64,000 nucleotides of DNA from an uncultured Eubacteriales bacterium. Lineage in GTDB: Bacteria > Bacillota > Clostridia > Oscillospirales > CAG-272. The DNA lies in the NCBI GenBank assembly GCA_934434925.1, contig CAKSAC010000007.1, positions 36,560 to 100,559 on the forward strand, in the 5' to 3' direction. The notes beneath the pieces were generated by a model. That model had not been told where the DNA came from and did not search any database. It saw only the letters and a list, made by a program, of their open reading frames with translations. A program made the position numbers and the translations under genes. Of this stretch, positions 25,933-34,617 are shown piece by piece; within the stretch, counting starts at the first letter, position 1, and every line of letters starts with the position of its first letter.

Positions 25933-27100
25933 CAGCTTCGGCGTTGCCCTTACCGTAACCCTGTTCGGAGAAAGTCACGGAGAAGCCATCGGCGTCGTTC
26001 TGGACGGGCTGGCTCCCGGGATTCCCGTCGATGAAACCGCCATCGCCGGCGCGCTGGCGCGCCGCCGCCCGAGGGATTCCCTCTCCACCGCCCGGCGGGA
26101 AAAGGACGAATTCCGTCTTATCAGCGGTGTGCGAAACGGCCATACCACCGGAACCCCCCTGACGATTCTGATCCCGAATGCCGACTGCCGCTCGGAGGAT
26201 TACCGGCAGGAAGGATTTCTTCCCCGGCCGGGGCATGCGGACTATACCGCCTTTTGTAAATATCACGGCTTTGAAGATCGCCGGGGAGGCGGGCATTTTT
26301 CCGGCCGCCTGACCGCCGCGCTGGTAGCCGCCGGGGCTATTGTCGGCGGGGCGCTTTCCCGGGCCGGTATTATAATCGGAACCCGGATTGCCACCCTCGC
26401 CGGAATCGCCGACCCGCTCCCCTTCACCGAAGATTCCTTCTTCCTTCTCCGGGAGCACGATTTCCCGGTTCTTGACCCCGCCGCCGGAGACCGGATGAAA
26501 GAAGCCGTCCTGGCCGCCGCCCGGGAAGGAGACAGCGTCGGCGGGATTCTCGAAACGCTGGTCACCGGCCTGCCCGCCGGAATCGGAGAACCGTGGTTTG
26601 ATACCGCGGAAGGCGAACTTGCCAAAATCCTCTTTTCGGTTCCCGCCGTGAAGGGCGTGGAATTCGGAGAGGGGTTTGCCCTTGCCGGGTTGCGCGGCAG
26701 CGAGGCCAACGACCCCTTTGCCGTCCGCGACGGCCGCATCGTCACCCTGACAAACAAAAACGGCGGTATCAACGGCGGTATCACCAACGGAATGCCGCTC
26801 TGTTTCCGCGTTGCCGTCAAACCGACCCCTTCGGTGTTCAAAGAACAACGCTCCGCCGATCCCCTGACCCTCCGGGAAGCCCCTCTTTGCCTGCGCGGAC
26901 GGCATGACCCCGCCATTGTACACCGGGCGGTTCCGGTCGTGGAAGCCGTCACGGCACTGGCGCTCGGCGATCTGATTACCCGCCGCTACGGAACCGACTC
27001 TCTGGCAACGGGGAGCTTTGCCCCGGCCCGGGATGATGTGTGCGCCGGCCGCGTTTTTCCGGAAAAGGACGGCCGTATATACACGGAGGGAACCCTATGA
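25925..27100 (+). CDS. aroC: Chorismate synthase
   Basis: 391-residue FMN-dependent enzyme producing chorismate from EPSP. The N-terminal FGESHGEAIGVVLDGLAPG, central RPGHADYTAFCKY and DRRGGGHFSGRLTAA, and the C-terminal RHDPAIVHRAVPVVEA are family signatures. It begins within the end of aroB and its TGA overlaps the next start as ATGA. Confidence 0.95.
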   Translation: MNNSFGVALTVTLFGESHGEAIGVVLDGLAPGIPVDETAIAGALARRRPRDSLSTARREKDEFRLISGVRNGHTTGTPLTILIPNADCRSEDYRQEGFLPRPGHADYTAFCKYHGFEDRRGGGHFSGRLTAALVAAGAIVGGALSRAGIIIGTRIATLAGIADPLPFTEDSFFLLREHDFPVLDPAAGDRMKEAVLAAAREGDSVGGILETLVTGLPAGIGEPWFDTAEGELAKILFSVPAVKGVEFGEGFALAGLRGSEANDPFAVRDGRIVTLTNKNGGINGGITNGMPLCFRVAVKPTPSVFKEQRSADPLTLREAPLCLRGRHDPAIVHRAVPVVEAVTALALGDLITRRYGTDSLATGSFAPARDDVCAGRVFPEKDGRIYTEGTL

Positions 27101-28335
27101 AATACGGCTGTATCGGAGAGCGGCTCGGCCACAGTTTTTCGGCGGAGATTCACGCGCTGCTCGGCAATACCGACTATCAGCTCCGCCCTCTGCCGCCCGA
27201 AGAAGTAGACGACTTTCTGACAAAACGCTCTTTTTCCGCCATCAACGTCACCATCCCCTATAAAGAAACGGTTCTTCCCTATCTTTTTTATGCCGATGAA
27301 GCCGTCCGGAAAATCGGCGCGGCCAACACCGTTGTCAACCGTGACGGGAAACTCTACGGCTACAACACAGACTTTTTCGGGATGATTGCCCTCCTCCGCC
27401 GTCTCGGCCTTGCGTTGACCGGCAAAAAAGTCGTCATTCTCGGCACAGGCGGCACTTCCCGCACCGCTTCGGCAGTTGCCGAAAGCCTCGGGGCAGCCTG
27501 CGTTCTACGGGTCGGCCGGAGCGGAAAAGACGGGAGCCTTACCTACCCCGAACTCTTTGCGCGACACACCGATGCCGAGATTCTGCTGAATACCACCCCG
27601 GTCGGAATGTTCCCGCATGCGGAGGAATGTCCGGTAGACCTTTCGGCCTTCCCGCGCCTTACGGGCGTTGCGGACGCGGTGTATAACCCCCTGCGCACCC
27701 GGCTCGTTACCTCGGCGCTCGAACGCGGGATTCCGGCCGGAGGCGGTCTGTATATGCTGGTTTGTCAGGCTGTCCGCGCCTCGGAAATCTTTTTGGACAC
27801 GACCTACCCCGAGGGAACGGCCGAACGCGTTTATCGCACCGTTCTCTCCCAAAGAGAAAACATCGTCCTGACCGGAATGCCCGCCTCGGGGAAAAGCACC
27901 GTCGGAAAACTGCTGGCAAAACGCCTCGGCCGCCCCTTTTACGATGCCGATGCCTGTATCGAAGCCCACGGGAGGAAGATTTCTTCCGTCTTTGCAGAAG
28001 ACGGCGAAGAGGGCTTCCGGGAACTTGAAAGCCGCGTAATCCGGGAAGAACTGGCCCCGCTGACGGGCGCTGTGATCGCCACCGGCGGCGGGAGCATTCT
28101 CCGGGATGAAAACCTGCGCGAATTACGCATGAACGGGAAAATCTTTTTCCTGGATCGGCCACCGGAACTTCTGATTCCGACCGCCGACCGTCCGCTGGCT
28201 TCCGATGCCGAAGCCATTCGCCGCCGATACCGGGAGCGGATCGACCGCTACCGCGCCACCGCCGATCGGCAGATCCCCGCCGCCGGACGACCGGAAGAGG
28301 TTGCCGACGCTATCACAGAGGAGTGGAATACATGA
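27097..28335 (+). CDS. aroE-aroK: Fused shikimate dehydrogenase/shikimate kinase
   Basis: 412-residue two-domain enzyme catalysing two consecutive shikimate steps. Residues 1-260 are AroE: GERLGHSFSAEIH, the catalytic Lys in NVTIPYKETV, AANTVVNRDGKLYGYNTD and the NADP loop GTGGTSRTA. Residues about 265-412 are AroK: the Walker A GMPASGKSTVGKLLAKRLG, D-D for shikimate in FYDADACIE, and ATGGGSILRDEN. A short linker joins them without stop or frameshift. GGAGGG lies six bases before ATG. Fusions of these two domains are known in some Clostridia; the natural E-then-K order lets shikimate pass straight on. Confidence 0.93.
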   Translation: MKYGCIGERLGHSFSAEIHALLGNTDYQLRPLPPEEVDDFLTKRSFSAINVTIPYKETVLPYLFYADEAVRKIGAANTVVNRDGKLYGYNTDFFGMIALLRRLGLALTGKKVVILGTGGTSRTASAVAESLGAACVLRVGRSGKDGSLTYPELFARHTDAEILLNTTPVGMFPHAEECPVDLSAFPRLTGVADAVYNPLRTRLVTSALERGIPAGGGLYMLVCQAVRASEIFLDTTYPEGTAERVYRTVLSQRENIVLTGMPASGKSTVGKLLAKRLGRPFYDADACIEAHGRKISSVFAEDGEEGFRELESRVIREELAPLTGAVIATGGGSILRDENLRELRMNGKIFFLDRPPELLIPTADRPLASDAEAIRRRYRERIDRYRATADRQIPAAGRPEEVADAITEEWNT

Positions 28336-28766
28336 AGATTTACATCATCAACGGGCCGAACCTCAATATGCTCGGCATCCGGGAACCGAACCTGTACGGG
28401 CATACCGACTACCGGGAACTGACCGGGCAACTGACCCGTTACGCCGAAGAAAAACAGATCGAACTGATACTCTGTCAGTCCAATCACGAAGGCTGTCTTG
28501 TCGATAAAATTCAGGAGGCCTATTTTGAAAAATGCGACGGTATCGTACTGAATCCGGGCGCATACACCCACACCAGTATCGCCCTGCTTGACGCGCTGAA
28601 AGCCGTCGGAATCCCGACGGTGGAAGTACATATTTCCGACATTTCCCGGCGCGAAGACTTTCGCAAGATCAGCTATATCCGCCCGGCCTGCGTGGCTTCG
28701 GTCATCGGGCACGGAACGCAGGGATATTTTGAGGCCATTGACATTCTGATGAAGAGGTGTTGCTGA
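28332..28766 (+). CDS. aroQ: Type II 3-dehydroquinate dehydratase
   Basis: 144-residue dodecameric-type dehydratase, third shikimate step. Signatures: INGPNLNMLGIREPNLYG with the catalytic Tyr, QSNHEGCLVDKIQ, NPGAYTHTSIALLDAL and VEVHISDISRREDFR. ATG 28332 overlaps the preceding stop (ATGA) with GAGGAG eight bases upstream, so a start three codons earlier is less likely. Confidence 0.95.
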   Translation: MKIYIINGPNLNMLGIREPNLYGHTDYRELTGQLTRYAEEKQIELILCQSNHEGCLVDKIQEAYFEKCDGIVLNPGAYTHTSIALLDALKAVGIPTVEVHISDISRREDFRKISYIRPACVASVIGHGTQGYFEAIDILMKRCC

Positions 28767-28767
28767 G

Positions 28768-29985
28768 ATGCGCGTCCGGATTCAAAAAGGCACTGCCTCC
28801 GGCGGCATCCAGGCGCCGCCTTCCAAAAGCATGGCGCACCGCCTGCTCCTGGCCGCGGCCCTTTGCGAAGGGGTCAGCACCATTCACGGTATTTCGGATT
28901 GCGAGGATGTCTCCGCCACCGTCGATTGTGTGCGCGCGCTCGGCGTACAGGTCGATCGCTCGGGCGACACGGCCACGGTATGCGGGCGTGATTACCGCGA
29001 TTTCCTGACAGACGCGCCTCTTCCCTGCCGGGAAAGCGGCAGTACGCTCCGTTTTCTCATTCCCACCGCCATGCTCACCGGGAAAGAGGTTCTTTTCACC
29101 GGTGCCGATTCGCTTTTTTCGCGCCCGCTCTCGGTCTATGAAAGGCTGGCGACGGAACGCGGTCTGCATTTTCAGAAAGACAAAAACCGCCTTTCGGTTG
29201 CGGGGCCTCTGCCTTGCGGAGAATATGCCGTTGCCGGGAATATCAGCAGTCAGTTTATTTCGGGGCTTCTTTTTGCCCTGCCGCTTTTGCCGAAAGACAG
29301 CCGCATCCGGATCACAACGGCCGTGGAAAGCCGTTCCTATATCGATATGACCCTGCGCGCGCTGGACGCGTTCGGTGTGCGTGTTCTCCGGACAGATGAG
29401 CATGGCTTTTGCATACCGGGCGGGCAGAAATACCATCCGGGTGAAGTTTTTGTGGAAGGCGATTATTCCAACGCCGTTTTCCCGGACTCTCTCAACCTTT
29501 TCGGTTCCCATGTCCGGATTCACGGCCTTTCCCGCGATACGGTACAGGGCGACAGCGCCTATCGCCGCTATTTTCCGATGCTGTCGGCCGGGGTGCCGAC
29601 GCTTCATATCGGCGATTGCCCCGACCTCGGCCCGATCCTGTTTGCCATCGCCGCGGCGAAAAACGGCGGCGTATTCAGCGGAACAAAACGCCTGCGTATC
29701 AAAGAAAGCGATCGCGCCGCCGCCATGGCAGAAGAGCTGAAAAAGTTCGGCACGTCTGTCACGGTCTATCCCGACACCGTCGTAATCTATCCCTCTGATT
29801 TCCACGCGCCGGAAGAACCGCTGTGCGGCCATAACGACCACCGCATCGTCATGGCGCTTTCAATCCTTCTCACGTTGACCGGCGGGGAGATCGACGGAGC
29901 CGAAGCCGTGCGCAAAAGCTACCCGCATTTTTTTGAAGACCTGAAACAACTCGGCATCAAACTGGAGAAAGTAAATGAAACTTGA
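28768..29985 (+). CDS. aroA: 3-phosphoshikimate 1-carboxyvinyltransferase (EPSP synthase)
   Basis: 405-residue enzyme joining PEP to shikimate 3-phosphate. N-terminal PPSKSMAHRLLLAAALCEG binds substrate, RESGSTLRFLIPTA and the C-terminal KRLRIKESDRAAAMAEELKK and HNDHRIVMAL are conserved. The active-site loop has G in the ESGSTLRF position rather than the usual GNSGTT, as in some class II-like and clostridial enzymes. It overlaps tyrA by 11 bases. Confidence 0.93.
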   Translation: MRVRIQKGTASGGIQAPPSKSMAHRLLLAAALCEGVSTIHGISDCEDVSATVDCVRALGVQVDRSGDTATVCGRDYRDFLTDAPLPCRESGSTLRFLIPTAMLTGKEVLFTGADSLFSRPLSVYERLATERGLHFQKDKNRLSVAGPLPCGEYAVAGNISSQFISGLLFALPLLPKDSRIRITTAVESRSYIDMTLRALDAFGVRVLRTDEHGFCIPGGQKYHPGEVFVEGDYSNAVFPDSLNLFGSHVRIHGLSRDTVQGDSAYRRYFPMLSAGVPTLHIGDCPDLGPILFAIAAAKNGGVFSGTKRLRIKESDRAAAMAEELKKFGTSVTVYPDTVVIYPSDFHAPEEPLCGHNDHRIVMALSILLTLTGGEIDGAEAVRKSYPHFFEDLKQLGIKLEKVNET

Positions 29986-30895
29986 CAAAAACACGCAAAT
30001 CCTGATTATCGGCCTGGGAGTAATCGGGGGCGGATATGCCCGCGCACTCACCCGACAGGGCTACCGGGTTGCCGCCATCACAAAAGAACAGCGCGATGTG
30101 GATTACGCCCGGGAACACGGCATTCTGCAAAACGCCACCACCGTGACCGACCCCGCGCTCATCCAAAGCGCCGATCTTTTGATCTTCGCTCTTTACCCTC
30201 ACACCTTCATCGACTGGATCCGGACTTACGGCCATCTGATCCGCCCCGGCGCGCTGGTCACGGATGTGACGGGGGTCAAGTCCATCGTGGTCGGAACCGT
30301 GCAGGACCTTCTGCCGCCGGGGGTGGAGTTCATCGCCGCCCACCCGATGGCGGGGCGCGAACGTTCAGGGATCGAATACAGTGATGACGGCGTCTTCCGC
30401 GGAGCCAACTATATCGTGACTCCGACCGAAAAAAATACGCGGGAAGCCATTGAAACCTGCCGGGAACTCGGCCGGATCCTCGGCTTTTCCCGCATTTCCG
30501 AACTAAGCCCGCACGAACATGACCGGATGATTGCGTTTCTCTCCCAGCTCACCCATATCATTGCCGTTGCGCTGATGGATGCCCGCGACATGACCGGGCT
30601 GGAAAGATACACCGGCGACTCCTTCCGGGATCTGACCCGTATCGCCAAGATCAACGATGCCATGTGGGCAGAACTCTTTTATGCCAACCGCGAGGCCCTG
30701 CTGGCCGAGGTGGATGCGTTCGGGCAGGAACTTTCCCGCTTCCGCGAATTGCTGGCCGCCGGGGATATGGAAGGAATGCGCGCAAAAATGCGCCTCTCCA
30801 CCGCCCGCCGCGCCCTCTTCGACCGGCCCGCGCCGACTGCCGGACCCGCCGCAAAATCCCCCGCCGAACCGCCGGCCACACCCGAAACAAAGTGA
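29975..30895 (+). CDS. tyrA: Prephenate dehydrogenase
   Basis: 306-residue NAD(P)-dependent enzyme converting prephenate to 4-hydroxyphenylpyruvate for tyrosine. The dinucleotide loop is IGLGVIGGGYARAL; ALYPHTFIDW, DVTGVKS and AAHPMAGRERSGIEYS, with the catalytic His, follow. There is no ACT domain, so feedback control is not visible here. The last 30 residues are Pro/Ala-rich low complexity. GGAGAAAGTAA precedes the start inside aroA. Confidence 0.92.
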   Translation: MKLDKNTQILIIGLGVIGGGYARALTRQGYRVAAITKEQRDVDYAREHGILQNATTVTDPALIQSADLLIFALYPHTFIDWIRTYGHLIRPGALVTDVTGVKSIVVGTVQDLLPPGVEFIAAHPMAGRERSGIEYSDDGVFRGANYIVTPTEKNTREAIETCRELGRILGFSRISELSPHEHDRMIAFLSQLTHIIAVALMDARDMTGLERYTGDSFRDLTRIAKINDAMWAELFYANREALLAEVDAFGQELSRFRELLAAGDMEGMRAKMRLSTARRALFDRPAPTAGPAAKSPAEPPATPETK

Positions 30896-30905
30896 GGTAA
30901 AAACC

Positions 30906-31937
30906 ATGAATATGACCTTTTACAGAAAACTTCCGATCCCGCGGGAGATCAAGGAGCAATATCCCGTCTCCGCCCACGCCACCGAAGTGCGTGATGCCTG
31001 CGTCCGGAACCTGAAGGATATTTTTTCGGGTCGTTCCGACCGGTTTTTGCTGATTATCGGCCCCTGCTCCGCCGACCGGGAAGACACGGTGCTGGAATAT
31101 ATCCACCGCCTCTGCCGTGTGCAGGAACAGGTCGCCGACAAGATCATGATTGTGCCGCGCATCTACACCAACAAGCCGCGCACGACCGGAGACGGTTACA
31201 AGGGCATGCTCCACCAGCCCGACCCGAATGCTGACCCCGACCTGCTCCGGGGTATTCTCTCGATCCGCCGTCTGCACATGCGCGCGCTGGAAGAAACCGG
31301 TTTCGGTTGTGCGGACGAGATGCTCTATCCCGAAAACCACCGCTATCTTTCCGACCTGCTGGCTTATGTGGCCGTGGGCGCGCGCTCGGTAGAGGATCAG
31401 CAGCACCGCCTGACCGCCAGCGGGCTGGATATTCCGGTCGGCATGAAGAACCCGACAAGCGGCGACATCGGGGTGATGATGAACTCGATTACCGCCGCCC
31501 AGCACTCCCACACTTTCTGTTATCGCGGCTGGGAAGTCAAGAGCGACGGCAACCCTTACGCACATGCGATTCTGCGCGGTTTTGTGGATGAAACCGGAAA
31601 ATCTTCTCCGAACTACCATTATGAAAACCTGATTTCGCTTTCGGAGCGTTACGCTGTCTCGGGGCTGAAAAACCCCGCCGCCATCATTGATACCAACCAC
31701 GCCAATTCGGGGAAGAAATATCTGGAGCAGATTCGCATCTCCCTCGAAATCCTGCACAGCCGCCGATATTCAGACGACGTGCGCCGTCTGGTCAAAGGCC
31801 TGATGATCGAAAGCTATCTGCTGGACGGAGCCCAAACAATCTCGGAAAAAGAAGTGCCGGGACGCTCTATCACCGACCCCTGCCTCGGCTGGGAGAAGAC
31901 CGAACGGCTGATTTTGACGTTGGCCGACAAACTCTGA
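30906..31937 (+). CDS. DAHP synthase, class I AroF/G/H type
   Basis: 343-residue 3-deoxy-7-phosphoheptulonate synthase, first step of the shikimate pathway, placed last in the operon. Signatures are IGPCSADREDTVLEY, PRIYTNKPRTTGDGYKGM, PVGMKNPTSGDIGVMMN and DTNHANSGK. These define the microbial class I-alpha enzymes normally feedback-inhibited by aromatic amino acids. ATG 30906 follows GAGG at eight bases; the frame is open upstream through tyrA but that is not coding. Confidence 0.95.
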   Translation: MNMTFYRKLPIPREIKEQYPVSAHATEVRDACVRNLKDIFSGRSDRFLLIIGPCSADREDTVLEYIHRLCRVQEQVADKIMIVPRIYTNKPRTTGDGYKGMLHQPDPNADPDLLRGILSIRRLHMRALEETGFGCADEMLYPENHRYLSDLLAYVAVGARSVEDQQHRLTASGLDIPVGMKNPTSGDIGVMMNSITAAQHSHTFCYRGWEVKSDGNPYAHAILRGFVDETGKSSPNYHYENLISLSERYAVSGLKNPAAIIDTNHANSGKKYLEQIRISLEILHSRRYSDDVRRLVKGLMIESYLLDGAQTISEKEVPGRSITDPCLGWEKTERLILTLADKL

Positions 31938-31961
31938 CTCTTCTTTTGTAAAGAAAACAGT

Positions 31962-31991
31962 ACAAAAACCCGCCATCTGGCGGGTTTTTGT
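31962..31991 (+). terminator. Terminator of the aromatic operon
   Basis: CAAAAACCCGCC-ATCT-GGCGGGTTTTTG, a 12-base stem with T-run, 25 bases after the last stop. Confidence 0.92.
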
Positions 31992-32061
31992 GCGAAATAC
32001 CGTTTTGCCGGGGCTGCGCCAGGCAGAAACTTCCTCCTTTTTTCTTTTCGGCCCCCGAAAC

Positions 32062-32160
32062 CCCGCCGGAGCCTCGCGTAAAAGCCGAACCTTCTTCCTT
32101 CTTCCTTCGCCCCCGCCCCGGCTCCCCCCAAACTCCGCCGGAGTCTCGCGTAAAAGCCAG
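32062..32160. repeat. Direct repeat, 72 bases apart
   Basis: CCGCCGGAGCCTCGCGTAAA (continuing to AAGCC) at 32063 recurs at 32135 with one C-to-T change. The surrounding 31992-32230 holds no credible gene; it is flanked by TTCTTCCTT-rich runs. Confidence 0.65.
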
Positions 32161-32230
32161 AACCTCTCATAAAAAACGGCCGGCGCAAGGCCGACCGTCT
32201 TTGATACCGGTGAATTGAAAATCAGCAGGC

Positions 32231-32764
32231 TTATTTGCAGAAATTCTGCACATAGTTTTCAATGGCCGCGTCGATTGTGCGTACAGCGTCCTCTCTCGCA
32301 CTGACTTCCTTGACCGCCGTCGCTTTGTTTTCCAGCGACTTGTAAACCGAGAAAAAGTGCCGCATTTCCTCAAAAATATGGGCAGGAAGCTGATCGATAT
32401 CGGTATACTGATTATAGTTCGGATCGCGGAAGGGAATGGCGATGATTTTTTCGTCGTTGCGTCCGTTATCGATCATGGAAATCATGCCGATCGGATAGGC
32501 GCGCACCAGCGTCAGCGGTTCAAGCGGCTCCGCACAAAGAAGAAGCACGTCAAGCGGGTCGCCGTCATCGCCGTATGTGCGCGGGATAAAGCCGTAATTG
32601 GCCGGATAGTGCGTAGAGGTATACAGGATCCGATCCAGGATAATCAGCCCCGTCTCTTTGTCCAGTTCATATTTCTTTTTGCTCCCCTTCGGAATTTCTA
32701 TCACGCAGACAAAGTCCTCGGGCGTGATGCGTTTCGGGGAAATATCGTGCCAGATATTGATCAT
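32231..32764 (-). CDS. ppa: Inorganic pyrophosphatase, family I
   Basis: 177-residue soluble hydrolase splitting pyrophosphate to phosphate, pulling biosynthetic reactions forward. EIPKGSKKKYELDKETG, HYPANYGFIPRTYGDDGDPLD (metal-binding aspartates in DGDPLD) and the following VLLLCAEPL are family signatures. ATG 32764 (MINIWHDI) is chosen: an ATG eight codons upstream lies only about three bases past the expected transcription start. Confidence 0.93.
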   Translation of the reverse strand: MINIWHDISPKRITPEDFVCVIEIPKGSKKKYELDKETGLIILDRILYTSTHYPANYGFIPRTYGDDGDPLDVLLLCAEPLEPLTLVRAYPIGMISMIDNGRNDEKIIAIPFRDPNYNQYTDIDQLPAHIFEEMRHFFSVYKSLENKATAVKEVSAREDAVRTIDAAIENYVQNFCK

Positions 32765-32797
32765 GAAGTTTCTCACTTTCGCTTTCATTCTTTTTTT

Positions 32798-32826
32798 ATT
32801 GTATCACATCGACGGCAAAAATGCAA
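32798..32826 (-). promoter_or_regulatory. Promoter of ppa
   Basis: Minus strand TTGCAT, 17-base spacer, TACAAT with TGA just before the -10 (extended form). Confidence 0.75.
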
Positions 32827-32881
32827 GACAGGGATGCATAACCCGCAAACTTCCCGCCATACTGTTCCCGAGGTGATCAAA

Positions 32882-33043
32882 ATGAAGAAAAACAAGAAAA
32901 AGGAGCCGCCGCTCGGGATCCCGGTGGAAGACCCTCCGGTGCCGAACCGCGCACATACCGAAATGCGCCTGCCCGGCCGTTCCGAATCCCCGGAACCATC
33001 CCGCCCGGACGAAAAACCCTCCTCCGAAGAAACACAAGGGTGA
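32882..33043 (+). CDS. Small Lys/Pro/Glu-rich hypothetical protein
   Basis: 53-residue open frame starting MKKNKKKEPPLG and ending in a Ser/Glu/Pro-rich tail. GAGGTGATC precedes the ATG by three to seven bases, and a terminator hairpin begins six bases after its stop, which supports a real transcript. It has no recognised domain and looks disordered. No good promoter is visible upstream. It could instead be a spurious frame. Confidence 0.4.
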   Translation: MKKNKKKEPPLGIPVEDPPVPNRAHTEMRLPGRSESPEPSRPDEKPSSEETQG

Positions 33044-33048
33044 CACAC

Positions 33049-33090
33049 AAAAACGGGGTCGCAAGGAAGAACGCCTGCCGCCCCGTTTTT
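33049..33090. terminator. Bidirectional terminator between the small gene and hprK
   Basis: AAAAACGGGG (33049-33058) pairs with CCCCGTTTTT (33081-33090), giving T-runs on both strands; suits convergent genes. Confidence 0.8.
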
Positions 33091-33103
33091 CTGTTTTGCG
33101 GAA

Positions 33104-34051
33104 TCATTCCCGGCCGAGCCCCATCGATTCCATGATACGTTTGTTGAATTCTTCGGCCGTATTGTATCCCATCTTTTTCTGGCGGTTGTTCATGGCCGCG
33201 ATTTCGATGATAATGGCCAGGTTCCGCCCGGGGCGCACCGGGATGATGATGGAAGGGAGACGGATACCGAGAATGTCGGTCATCTGTTCGTCAATCCCCA
33301 GCCGGTCATACATTTTGCCCTGCACCCACGGTTCCAGGTTGATAACAAGGTCTATCTTTTCGGAATCCTTGACAGCCCCCATGCCGAAAAGCCTGCGCAC
33401 ATCCACGATCCCGATCCCGCGCAGTTCCACATAGTGCCGGATGATCTCGGGAGCCTGACCGACCAACGCCTTGGCAGACACGCGCTTGATTTCGACCGCG
33501 TCATCGGCAATCAGCCGGTGGCCGCGTTTGACAAGTTCGATCGCCGTTTCGCTCTTTCCAACGCCGCTGTCTCCGAGAAGCAGAATTCCTTCTCCGTACA
33601 CCTCCACCAAAACGCCGTGACGGGTCAGGCGCGGGGCAAGTTGCACATTCAGATAGGCAATGAGCGCCGCCATGAATTCGCTGGTGCGCTCATAGGAACG
33701 AAGGAGAGGAACGCTGTGCCGCCGGGAAAGCTCCCGGTGCGTTTCATCCACTTCCAAAGAGGAAGAGATTACCACCGCGCCGGGATGAGTGGCATAGAAA
33801 CAATCCAGCCGCGCATAGCGTTCTTCGGGTGACAGGGTGGAAAGATACTGCGTTTCGGCCTTGCCGATGATTTGAATCCGCGCCGCTTCATAATAATCAT
33901 AAAACCCGGAAAACTGCAGGCCGGGCCGATTCACGCGCGGCACCGAAAGAAGGATCAGCCCCGGTTCCTGCGGTATGCTGATCGGTTCCAGCGCGAACTC
34001 CTTGATGATTTCGGAAAGCGCAACCGAATATACTTCTCCGTTCTCTTCCAT
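33104..34051 (-). CDS. hprK: HPr kinase/phosphorylase
   Basis: 315-residue bifunctional enzyme that phosphorylates and dephosphorylates HPr on Ser46, central to carbon catabolite control in Gram-positive bacteria. The Walker A GDSGVGKS is at residues 160-167, and the HprK signature VELRGIGIVDVRRLFGMG follows. The N-terminal receiver-like domain is intact. GGAGGAAAT precedes the ATG. Presence fits the Bacillota assignment. Confidence 0.95.
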   Translation of the reverse strand: MEENGEVYSVALSEIIKEFALEPISIPQEPGLILLSVPRVNRPGLQFSGFYDYYEAARIQIIGKAETQYLSTLSPEERYARLDCFYATHPGAVVISSSLEVDETHRELSRRHSVPLLRSYERTSEFMAALIAYLNVQLAPRLTRHGVLVEVYGEGILLLGDSGVGKSETAIELVKRGHRLIADDAVEIKRVSAKALVGQAPEIIRHYVELRGIGIVDVRRLFGMGAVKDSEKIDLVINLEPWVQGKMYDRLGIDEQMTDILGIRLPSIIIPVRPGRNLAIIIEIAAMNNRQKKMGYNTAEEFNKRIMESMGLGRE

Positions 34052-34088
34052 ATTTCCTCCGCCTTTTGTTTTTCATTTTCTTTTTTTC

Positions 34089-34117
34089 ATTGTATCATAT
34101 CCGTTTTCTTTTTGCAA
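34089..34117 (-). promoter_or_regulatory. Promoter of hprK
   Basis: Minus strand TTGCAA, 17-base spacer, TACAAT with TGA before the -10; about 40 bases upstream of the start. Confidence 0.8.
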
Positions 34118-34188
34118 GCCGTTTTCAGAATCCCGCAGGGCATTGCCTTCACTTGTTCTGCTCTATGATTTTTTCCGGCCTCACCTTG

Positions 34189-34218
34189 TTGACAAATACG
34201 GGTTTTTTGTGATACAAT
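34189..34218 (+). promoter_or_regulatory. Promoter upstream of the ABC exporter genes
   Basis: TTGACA, 18-base spacer, TACAAT. It lies 400 bases before the ATPase gene. Confidence 0.7.
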
Positions 34219-34617
34219 TTTTCATGAAGTGATGGATCCTTTCCGGAAGATTTGTTTTGCGGCGAAACTCTTCTGTCAGAACGCAATCGCTTTTCTTTCT
34301 CTTTGTCTTTTTCTCCCGTCCGTCTCGCATTCGTGGGAACACGACACGATTGAATTTACAAACGATAGGATTTCCGAAATGTCCGGAAGATCCGGAAACA
34401 ATGGCTTATCCGCAAAGAAACGGACGAAGAGTTTTCCGTTGCCGCACCCGTTCAAATATCTGAACCCCTGTTTGCGCGGGTAGTTGAACCGCCGGACAAA
34501 AAGAACCTGCCGGCTCTTTGCAAAATGAAAAAACAGCTTTGCCGGGTTCCTGACAAAAGTCATGGAAGAATACGAATTCAGTCTGTCAGAAAAACTACAA
34601 TCAGGGAGACAAGAAAG
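34219..34617 (+). other. Long leader or gene remnant before the ABC exporter
   Basis: About 400 bases with short open frames only. The frame entering the ATPase start stays open back to about 34480 and reads like degraded protein, so this could be the scar of a regulator gene. A GCCGG/CCGGC stem lies near 34488-34511. No recognised product. Confidence 0.35.

Noticed and set aside
25535..26923. Long minus-strand frame of 462 codons opposite aroB and aroC
   Set aside because: Antisense shadow; Gly-rich, no motif, and lies across two real genes.
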